Of a stretch of DNA of 64,000 bases, positions 1-5,256 are shown in pieces. Source of the stretch: Bacillota bacterium (GTDB lineage Bacteria; Bacillota; Clostridia; Oscillospirales; Ruminococcaceae); the NCBI GenBank assembly GCA_023460035.1, contig JAEWRN010000023.1, forward strand, positions 1 to 64,000, written 5' to 3'. The notes under the pieces were generated by a model. The model was not told where the DNA came from, did not search any database, and saw only the letters and a list, made by a program, of their open reading frames with translations. Positions within the stretch are counted from its first letter, which is position 1; each line of letters opens with the position of its first letter. The position numbers were made by a program, and so were the translations under genes.

Positions 1-939
1 ATCGCGAAAGAGATTGGCTGCGCCCCAACCACCATTGGTAACGAGCTGCGTCGCGGCACCCCACCCCGGCAGAGCAACAAGGGCAGAACCCCTGGGTATT
101 CTGCAAAGCGTGGTCACGCCGTTTACAGCGCAAATAGAACACGCAGCCACAAGCCTCACAAACTGAATTGCTCCGGCTCTTTTGCAATTTGGGTCGTGAA
201 GCAGGTACGGGAATATCACTGGTCTCTTGATGCTTGTGCAGGCTACGCAAGGCTTCACAGGTTGTTCCAAGAGAGTGAGTTGGTCTGTACCAGAACCCTC
301 TACAACGAACTGTGGGCTGGACGCTTGACGCTGACTCTCTTTGAGATGCCCGAAATTCTGAAACGAAAGAGGCACAAGAGGAAGACCCGCCAAAACAAGC
401 GTATTCTTGGCAACAGCATTGAGCTGAGGCCGGAAATTGTGGCTAAGCGTGAGGAAGAAGGACACTGGGAGGGCGACACCGTAATTGGCTTGCGTTCCGG
501 GCGAGAATCCGTTCTTCTCACGCTCATTGAGAAGAAGACCGAGAACTATCTGGCTATTCGCATCCCGGGCAAAACCAGCGGTGATGTTATGGCGGCGATG
601 AAGGTTCTCCGTGATGAATACGGTGATCGCTTTGATCAGGTTTTCAAGACGATTACTGTAGACAACGGCTCTGAGTTTGCGGAATTCGCACAGGTTGCGC
701 AATGGGGCACTGAAGTATACTTCGCACACCCCTATTCCTCTTGGGAGCGGCCACAGAACGAACGGCACAATGGTCTGTTCCGGCAGTATGTTCCCAAAGG
801 TGTCTCTATTGACAAGTTCTCACTCGAAGAAATCCTTGTCTTTGCCGATGAATTGAATGGACGGCCTCGCCGCAAGCTCGGCTACCGCACTCCAGAGGAA
901 CTATTTGAGGCATTCTTGGATAAAGTCTACGCCGCCTAA
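1..939 (+). CDS. IS30-family transposase, 5' end outside the window
   Basis: The reading frame is open from base 1 to the TAA at 937-939, so the start lies to the left. The first residues (IAKEIGCAPTTIGNELRRGT) form a helix-turn-helix typical of the IS30 N-terminal DNA-binding region. The DDE catalytic core is complete: first Asp in EGDTVIG, second in TVDNGSEF, and the Glu in ERPQNERHNGLFRQYVPKG, the IS30 signature. A GTG at 196 is only an internal codon. The copy may be functional if its left end is intact. It marks the edge of a decayed island with a nuclease and a broken hsdM to its right, on the opposite strand. Confidence 0.93.
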   Translation: MAKEIGCAPTTIGNELRRGTPPRQSNKGRTPGYSAKRGHAVYSANRTRSHKPHKLNCSGSFAIWVVKQVREYHWSLDACAGYARLHRLFQESELVCTRTLYNELWAGRLTLTLFEMPEILKRKRHKRKTRQNKRILGNSIELRPEIVAKREEEGHWEGDTVIGLRSGRESVLLTLIEKKTENYLAIRIPGKTSGDVMAAMKVLRDEYGDRFDQVFKTITVDNGSEFAEFAQVAQWGTEVYFAHPYSSWERPQNERHNGLFRQYVPKGVSIDKFSLEEILVFADELNGRPRRKLGYRTPEELFEAFLDKVYAA

Positions 940-961
940 GAACCCGCGCCCACTCTACTGT

Positions 962-992
962 GGGTGTCCAACTTGCTCTTGCAATTTGCGGG
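962..992 (+). repeat. probable right terminal inverted repeat of the IS30-like element
   Basis: Just after the transposase stop the sequence reads TGTCCAACTTGCTCTTGCAA followed by TTTGCGGG. This resembles the ends of IS30-family elements, which often carry a TGTCCAACTT-type terminus within about 60 bp of the transposase stop. The matching left end is outside the window, so the repeat cannot be confirmed and the exact boundary is uncertain. Confidence 0.45.
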
Positions 993-1015
993 TTATTTCT
1001 TTTGCATCGTTAAAA

Positions 1016-1204
1016 TTAATCGGCATAGTTCTTCATTCCCATCTTCTCGGTCAGGTCACCGAGACTCTTATCATACTGCACCTTCGAAATAGCCCCGCAC
1101 TCGAGGAAGTCTTGTAGCGTTTTCTTCTGGCGCAAATATAGCTGTATTCTTTTTTCTTCGGGAGAGAGCTTATCCCATTCCGTCTGTTCTATATCAATTA
1201 TCCT
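1016..1204 (-). CDS. small mobile-element-type protein with no canonical start codon
   Basis: The minus-strand frame from 1204 to the TAA at 1016-1018 encodes about 60 residues ending in YDKSLGDLTEKMGMKNYAD, with WDKLSPEEKRIQLYLRQKK upstream. From memory, short proteins of this type (SPEE, then LRQK, then GAISxxQYDKSLxDLTEKMG) are common beside recombinases and conjugative-element genes in Clostridia; their function is unknown. There is no ATG, GTG or TTG in frame before the conserved part, only ATT (1198-1196) and ATA (1192-1190). An AAGGA lies just upstream, inside the end of the GIY-YIG gene, which it overlaps. Either it uses a non-canonical start or its 5' end was lost at a recombination junction. 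Confidence 0.6.
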   Translation of the reverse strand, partial: RIIDIEQTEWDKLSPEEKRIQLYLRQKKTLQDFLECGAISKVQYDKSLGDLTEKMGMKNYAD

Positions 1205-1976
1205 TCACATTGTATGGCGTATAAATTTGATTCAAGAGCTTCAACTCGACCCGCTTATAATCCGTCGTCTGATAAAAATACAAGCTTACCGTTTTGCCTC
1301 GCTCATAATGGCCGAGAACAACCTTGTTCATTTTGCAATTTGTGCTTTGCCCGCCGACATAACAGTTCCGAGGTGAGATGTTGCCGTAGCCCATATTAAA
1401 GCGCTGTCGTAAGCCAGCAGTTTCACCAATGTATATGATTTTCCCATCTACGAACCAGAGATAGACACCCGGCCAGTCATCCGCCGTAATGCAGAAGCGA
1501 CAGAATGCACCTTTTCCATGATAGGAAAGTGAAAGACCCTTCTTGTTATCATAATCATTCTGTGGATAGTATTTTATGACATTTCTCTCGGCATCGCAAT
1601 CAGGAATCAGGTCCTGAAGAAAAGTAAAAGTATATCCGCAGACCTCCATTGTTTTGGCTCCGGTATTCACAAACGGAACGGGCTGTTCAGCTGCTGGCTT
1701 ATGCTGCTTTTGTACTGGCGTATTCTTCGGAATGGCCGCGCCGTTCTTGATGAAGGTTACACTCATACTGGGAAAGTCGACACTGAAAACTTTATAACCG
1801 GCATCAAGCCATGCGCTGGCCTGAGAATGGCCTCCGTTGGCCCACCAAGCATTATATGTATAAGCGCTCTGCGGCAAGACTCGTCCGAGCAGCTTTTCAA
1901 TTTCGGAAAAAGGCATCTGGACAATCTCTTGTCCGGACTCTGATAAATAATGATTCAGCGGATCATACAACCCCAT
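1194..1976 (-). CDS. DUF7662 / GIY-YIG nuclease domain protein
   Basis: 260 residues, with ATG at 1976 behind a GGAGGTGG site. Residues 1-80 (YDPLNHYL, AWWANGGHSQASAWLDAG) match the DUF7662 type of N-terminal domain. The C-terminal 95 residues form a GIY-YIG nuclease module: GVYLW at the first strand, IIYIGET at the second, Arg in LRQRF, and a Glu in VELKLLNQI near the end in the position of the catalytic Glu. All expected active-site residues are therefore present. GIY-YIG enzymes cut DNA in homing, restriction and repair. The neighbours are a broken type I methylase and an insertion sequence, so a defence or mobile-element role is the best inference; the substrate is unknown. Confidence 0.75.
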   Translation of the reverse strand: MGLYDPLNHYLSESGQEIVQMPFSEIEKLLGRVLPQSAYTYNAWWANGGHSQASAWLDAGYKVFSVDFPSMSVTFIKNGAAIPKNTPVQKQHKPAAEQPVPFVNTGAKTMEVCGYTFTFLQDLIPDCDAERNVIKYYPQNDYDNKKGLSLSYHGKGAFCRFCITADDWPGVYLWFVDGKIIYIGETAGLRQRFNMGYGNISPRNCYVGGQSTNCKMNKVVLGHYERGKTVSLYFYQTTDYKRVELKLLNQIYTPYNVKDN

Positions 1977-2025
1977 GCCACCACCTCCATATATAAAAAC
2001 AACCGGGCAGCCCCGGTATCTACAT

Positions 2026-2057
2026 ACTTACCCTGCATAACCCCAACTTACCCTGCA
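2026..2057. repeat. short tandem direct repeat at the hsdM break
   Basis: ACTTACCCTGCA occurs at 2026-2037 and again at 2046-2057, a 20-base period. It sits exactly at the aberrant end of the truncated hsdM, where the last codons and stop are part of the repeat on the minus strand. This could be a scar of the deletion that removed the rest of the restriction locus. Confidence 0.55.
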
Positions 2058-2725
2058 AGCGGAAGAATGTCAAAGGAATAATTAAATTGTATCAAACTCT
2101 GCAAGATTATATCATATACTACGCCGGAATATGGCTCAATCAGTTCCGCAATCAGGCTGACAATGCTTGCCGGTGTATAGAATTCGCCTTTTTCTGTTCC
2201 TGTGCCGGAGTCAATGGCAAATACCTGCAGGAAGTATTCATAGACGCGGCCGATGAGATCCTTCTCATGAAAACGGCTTTCGTCTATTTTATTGATTTCG
2301 TCAATGAGCCCCTTCATCTGTTCTTTGCGAACACCAAGAGTTGAATAGAAGTTCTGCGGCAGAGCACCTTTCAGCGGTGGATTTCTGTCTTCCACATCTG
2401 CCATTGCTTTATCAATAATAACTGCAATGTCGTCTGCGCTGGCGTGCTGAACAATGTACGACCAGCGTGCTGTTTCATTTATATAAAACACATTGGCGCT
2501 GCGGTAGAAAGAGTCTTTCTCAAGAAATGCAGGGACATCACCGTATTCCGCTTTGATTTCCGCACGGCGCTTTTCAAACTTGTCACCTGCAAATTTCAGG
2601 AACACCAAACCCATGACGGTATCACGGTTTTTTTCATTCCCGCCAACAGAACCCCGCAGTGCGTTGCGGCAGTTCCACATTATTTGTTCAAGAGATACCT
2701 CTTTTTCTTTAGCTGCTTTTGCCAT
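2048..2725 (-). pseudogene. hsdM: truncated type I restriction-modification methyltransferase subunit (HsdM N-terminus)
   Basis: The protein starts normally (ATG at 2725, AGGAGG upstream) with the HsdM N-terminal helical domain (LEQIMWNCRNALRGSVGGNE) and runs to GEFYTPASIVSLIAELIEPYSGVVYD around residue 205. At that point a normal HsdM continues into the SAM-binding motif I (DPxxGSGG) and later the NPPF catalytic motif. Here it changes to an unrelated tail (IILQSLIQFNYSF) and stops at 225 residues, under half the usual 480-520. Both catalytic motifs are missing, and no hsdS or hsdR follows. The product cannot be an active methyltransferase; it is a deletion relic. Confidence 0.88.
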
Positions 2726-2758
2726 ATAATCCTCCTGTAATTGCCTTGATCGGGGCAG

Positions 2759-2950
2759 TTATTCTCTGGTTCCATTCAATTTTGCTAATTTAGTCCGACC
2801 ATCCACGGGTTTGGGAGCTTCCTTTGGAATTGCCCAAACGCGGCCAAGGCGATAGGCTCCGGATACACGACCGTTATCGCAGAGTATCTCAACTCTGCGC
2901 GGCGAGATGCCCCACTCTGCGGCTTTATCTTTTGGCGTAACATATTCCAT
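2759..2950 (-). CDS. small helix-turn-helix DNA-binding protein
   Basis: 63 residues, ATG at 2950 with AGGAGG 7 bases upstream. The sequence TPKDKAAEWGISPRRVEILCDNGRVSG followed by GRVWAIPKEAPKP is an excisionase/MerR-like winged helix of the kind that often precedes type I restriction genes in Firmicutes. It lies 33 bases upstream of the hsdM relic in the same direction and was probably the regulator or first gene of that operon. Its promoter contains an inverted repeat over the -35 box, which would fit autoregulation. It remains intact although the restriction genes are lost. Confidence 0.75.
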   Translation of the reverse strand: MEYVTPKDKAAEWGISPRRVEILCDNGRVSGAYRLGRVWAIPKEAPKPVDGRTKLAKLNGTRE

Positions 2951-2979
2951 TGCAAAACCTCCTATGAGATTACGACAAA

Positions 2980-3008
2980 ATTATACATCCTTTGAACGAA
3001 TGATACAA
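2980..3008 (-). promoter_or_regulatory. promoter of the HTH-hsdM operon
   Basis: On the minus strand TTGTAT (3008-3003) and a perfect TATAAT (2985-2980) are separated by 17 bases, about 30 bases upstream of the HTH start codon. This is a good sigma-A type promoter. Confidence 0.75.
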
Positions 3009-3035
3009 GGACTTTTTCGCCTCTTGTAGCATTCG
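2997..3035. promoter_or_regulatory. imperfect inverted repeat over the -35 box, probable operator
   Basis: CGAATGATACAAGG (2997-3010) is mirrored by CCTCTTGTAGCATTCG (3020-3035) with one inserted and one mismatched base. The left arm contains the -35 box of the HTH promoter. The short sequence ATTCGTAAT at 3031-3039 also recurs, inverted, at 3066-3074 and in the anticodon arm of the neighbouring tRNA-Thr. Candidate binding site for the HTH protein. Confidence 0.5.
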
Positions 3036-3079
3036 TAATCCTGTATCTATTTTGTTACTTTTTGAATTACGAATTAACA

Positions 3080-3120
3080 GCAAAAACCCCTGTAGTTATT
3101 GAAACTACAGGGGTTTTTGC
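3080..3120 (-). terminator. strong hairpin terminator downstream of tRNA-Thr
   Basis: Perfect 18-base arms (3080-3097 and 3103-3120) enclose a 5-base loop; the arms end in five A / five T, so the hairpin can act in both directions. It begins 2 bases after the tRNA 3' end on the minus strand. Confidence 0.85.
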
Positions 3121-3121
3121 T

Positions 3122-3197
3122 TGGAGCTACTGATGTGACTCGAACACACGACCTGCTGATTACGAATCAGCTGCTCTACCAACTGAGCTACAGTAGC
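3122..3197 (-). tRNA. tRNA-Thr (anticodon CGT)
   Basis: The minus strand folds as a full cloverleaf: acceptor GCTACTG paired with CAGTAGC, D-arm GCTCAGTTGGTAGAGC, anticodon stem GCTGA/TCAGC with loop TTCGTAA (anticodon CGT, reading ACG), T-arm with loop TTCGAGT, and an encoded CCA (TGG at 3122-3124). It is transcribed with the broken copy upstream from the promoter at 3343-3370 and ends at the hairpin 3080-3120. Confidence 0.93.
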
Positions 3198-3251
3198 ATA
3201 TGTACTTTTGGGGGACGATTTACGGGGACGTGCGATGCTTACCTTAACTAC

Positions 3252-3306
3252 AACCGGCGACCTGCTGATTACGAATCAGCTGCTCTACCAACTGAGCCAC
3301 AGTAGC
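3252..3306 (-). pseudogene. truncated tRNA-Thr copy (5' two-thirds only)
   Basis: From 3306 down the sequence repeats the acceptor 5' strand, D-arm and the complete anticodon arm (loop TTCGTAA) of the intact tRNA-Thr, with one difference over about 50 bases. It then enters a different T-stem (GCCGG, TT) that never closes: the expected CCGGC and the 3' acceptor strand are absent. It cannot mature into a tRNA. The break falls in the T-loop, a common crossover point for tRNA-targeting integrases, so this may be an integration scar or a decayed tandem copy. Confidence 0.8.
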
Positions 3307-3342
3307 ATTTTAAGAGATGCCGTCGCCAGAGCGACATCTACT

Positions 3343-3370
3343 ATTATAGCAATTTTATAACTTTAGTCAA
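3343..3370 (-). promoter_or_regulatory. promoter of the tRNA-Thr pair
   Basis: TTGACT (3370-3365) and TATAAT (3348-3343) on the minus strand are spaced by 16 bases. Transcription would start near 3335, just before the truncated copy, and run on through the intact tRNA. Confidence 0.8.
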
Positions 3371-3377
3371 GAAAAGC

Positions 3378-3406
3378 TTTACGAAAAATTTATTTTGAGG
3401 TAAAAT
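3378..3406 (+). promoter_or_regulatory. possible promoter of the small membrane protein gene
   Basis: TTTACG and TAAAAT with 17-base spacing, about 30 bases upstream of the ATG at 3436. Both boxes are imperfect. Confidence 0.45.
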
Positions 3407-3435
3407 AAAGCCTGTCAAGAAAGGGGGCAAAGCGC

Positions 3436-3792
3436 ATGATTGCAGAAAGCGTGGCTATTTTAGGAGTTACGGTTTGTATTATCGCTATTTTTATCCGCAG
3501 TGGCAATGCGGACTATGCGTTGGCGACATTGCCGGTACTAATTGTACCTGCGGCAAATTTGCTGGGGTTTCCCATTGCGGGGCTGTTGAACGAGGTCATC
3601 CCCGGCAACCAGGTTTATCTGCTGCGCAGCTTTGTTGACGTGGTAGGGGTGGCAATCTCCTGTGCTCTGGTTGTGCTCTTTTCGACAAAAATGAAATCAC
3701 CCAAAAAGAAAAAGCTTTATGTCGGCATGTGCTGCCTATACAGTATTTTGTTGACCTGCGTGTTTATTTACCATGCGCTGCCTCGGTTTTAA
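3436..3792 (+). CDS. small integral membrane protein, function unknown
   Basis: 118 residues, ATG preceded by AAGGGGG. There are three to four hydrophobic segments: about 5-21, 27-50, 63-82 and 92-113, with a basic stretch (KMKSPKKKKL) between the last two that should face the cytoplasm. No recognised motif. It is a single-gene unit that ends at a hairpin shared with the convergent lysE-like gene. I cannot assign a function. Confidence 0.7.
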   Translation: MIAESVAILGVTVCIIAIFIRSGNADYALATLPVLIVPAANLLGFPIAGLLNEVIPGNQVYLLRSFVDVVGVAISCALVVLFSTKMKSPKKKKLYVGMCCLYSILLTCVFIYHALPRF

Positions 3793-3824
3793 CTGGTGGC
3801 GGCAGGGCCCCAAAAAATAGCAGC

Positions 3825-3862
3825 AAAAGCTGTGCGCCAATGTTATGGTGCACAGCTTTTTT
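3825..3862. terminator. bidirectional terminator between convergent genes
   Basis: AAAAGCTGTGC (3825-3835) pairs with GCACAGCTTTT (3850-3860), flanked by T-runs on either strand. It closes the small membrane protein gene on the plus strand and the LysE-like gene on the minus strand, whose stop codon touches it. Confidence 0.8.
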
Positions 3863-4490
3863 AACGGGTTTTGCCTGTTTGCGCCGCACGCAGTGCGCGG
3901 CTGATGCCAAGTACAACAAGCACGCCGCCCACCACCGCGTTTAGCACCTTAGTGACCACCGCCGGCAGCAGCGTGTCTGCTGCACCGCCCAGCAATGCCA
4001 CCGCAGACAAAAACAACAACGTTGCCGATACACAGCCGCAACAAAAAACGACTAAACTGCGCGGGGTAAGCTGGTGTGCGGCCAGTTCACTGGTAAAAAC
4101 GCCGCCCCAAAAAACAATAGTCAGCGGGTTTGCCGCCGTTAGCAGCAGGGCCTGCCAAAACAGGCTGTCGCCGCCGGGCGAAAATAGCTGCACTGCCGGT
4201 AACAAAGAAAAGCCCAGTGCCCCGGCGACCATGGAAAGGCCAAACACCGCAAGTACAATTGCGCCAAGCAGTGCGGCCGCTTTTTTTATCTTTTCACTTT
4301 GCTGCAACAAACGGCCAACCCCTGCGGCGGCCAGCGCCATTTCGGCGGCGTCTACCAGCGCAACCCCCAAAACGGCGGCCAACGCGGCAAGGGTACCGTA
4401 CCGGGTGGCGCTGCTGAAAATAAACAGACATACCGGCCCTACGGCAAGCTGCAACAATAAGCCAAAGCGCAGCCCTTTAAAATAAACCAT
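3861..4490 (-). CDS. LysE/RhtB-family amino-acid exporter
   Basis: About 209 residues from the ATG at 4490, chosen because AAAAGGGGG lies 5 bases upstream; an upstream in-frame start at 4520 has no such site. The N-terminus (LRFGLLLQLAVGPVCLFIF) is the LysE-family signature region containing the GP pair, and about six hydrophobic helices follow, as the family expects. Members export amino acids and related compounds across the membrane. The gene directly follows an Lrp/AsnC regulator on the same strand, the usual partner of such exporters, so the substrate is probably the amino acid sensed by that regulator. The exact substrate cannot be told. Confidence 0.87.
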   Translation of the reverse strand: MVYFKGLRFGLLLQLAVGPVCLFIFSSATRYGTLAALAAVLGVALVDAAEMALAAAGVGRLLQQSEKIKKAAALLGAIVLAVFGLSMVAGALGFSLLPAVQLFSPGGDSLFWQALLLTAANPLTIVFWGGVFTSELAAHQLTPRSLVVFCCGCVSATLLFLSAVALLGGAADTLLPAVVTKVLNAVVGGVLVVLGISRALRAAQTGKTR

Positions 4491-4516
4491 AAAAACCCCC
4501 TTTTTACAGTAAAGCC

Positions 4517-4957
4517 TCACACATTAAATTCTTCTTTTAAGGTGGAAAGGCAGATGATCGTATTGCTGGAACGCACTCCGCTGAGCACTTTCAGCTGTTT
4601 CATTAAAAAATCTTCCAGCTCTTCTGTGTCGGCAGCCACGACTTTTAACAGATAGTCTGCCTGCCCGGCAATGTGGTGGCATTCTAAAACAAGCGGGTTT
4701 TGCACAATTTTTTTGCGAAACGGCAGTACCTGTGCAGTTTGCTCTAATGTCACAAATACAAAAGCAGTCAGCTTGTGGCCGGTGGCCGCGCGGTTTAGTT
4801 TGATGCTGTATTGCTCTATCACACCGCTTTGCTCTAACTTGCGCAGCCGCTCGGTGACAGCCGGCACAGAGAGGTGTGCAAGGCGCGAAAGCTCGGAAGC
4901 ACTGGCCCGGCTGTTTTGCTTTAGGGTTGCCAAAAGCAGTTGATCGGTTTTATCCAT
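4517..4957 (-). CDS. Lrp/AsnC-family transcriptional regulator
   Basis: 146 residues, ATG at 4957 with AAAGGAGA upstream. Residues 1-60 form the AsnC-type winged helix (LLATLKQNSRASASELSRLAHLSVPAVTERLRKLE), and residues 65-146 the RAM/ACT-like ligand-binding domain (HIAGQADYLLKVVAADTEELEDFL). These proteins bind an amino acid and control its transport or metabolism. It lies 26 bases upstream of the lysE start with which it forms an operon, and presumably controls it and itself. The AT-rich 4958-5100 region ahead of it is a suitable operator region. Confidence 0.92.
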   Translation of the reverse strand: MDKTDQLLLATLKQNSRASASELSRLAHLSVPAVTERLRKLEQSGVIEQYSIKLNRAATGHKLTAFVFVTLEQTAQVLPFRKKIVQNPLVLECHHIAGQADYLLKVVAADTEELEDFLMKQLKVLSGVRSSNTIICLSTLKEEFNV

Positions 4958-5196
4958 GACGACATCTCCTTTTTTAGGAATTATAGTCGATATGATTAAA
5001 AAATGCAGTAATAAAATTGAAAATACTTGATATTTTAAGATATTTACCGGTAAATATAAAAAAATAAAGTTTTTAAAACTGTAAAAAGCGCGCCGCTTAA
5101 AAAATAAAGGTGCCGGGGCACGTTGCTTTTACCTCTTTTTGCAGGGCCAAGGTGCGGGGGAACCGCGGGGCAGGGCTTTCCCTTTTGGGGTAATTG

Positions 5197-5205
5197 TGTT
5201 ATAAT
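5197..5205 (+). promoter_or_regulatory. extended -10 promoter of pcrA
   Basis: TGT followed by a perfect TATAAT (5200-5205), an extended -10, with no good -35. Transcription would start near 5212, about 45 bases before the pcrA ATG. Confidence 0.6.
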
Positions 5206-5256
5206 AATTCAGTATAGTATACGTGGATGGTATGAAAATAGTATAGGCGGTGTCTG

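Noticed and set aside
2048..2725. A functional type I restriction-modification system.
   Set aside because: HsdM lacks its SAM and catalytic motifs, and no hsdS or hsdR is present.
3099..3305. A 68-residue frame running antisense through both tRNA-Thr copies (VTRTHDLLITNQLLYQLSYS).
   Set aside because: It is the well-known false ORF that arises opposite tRNA genes; the tRNA fold explains the sequence.
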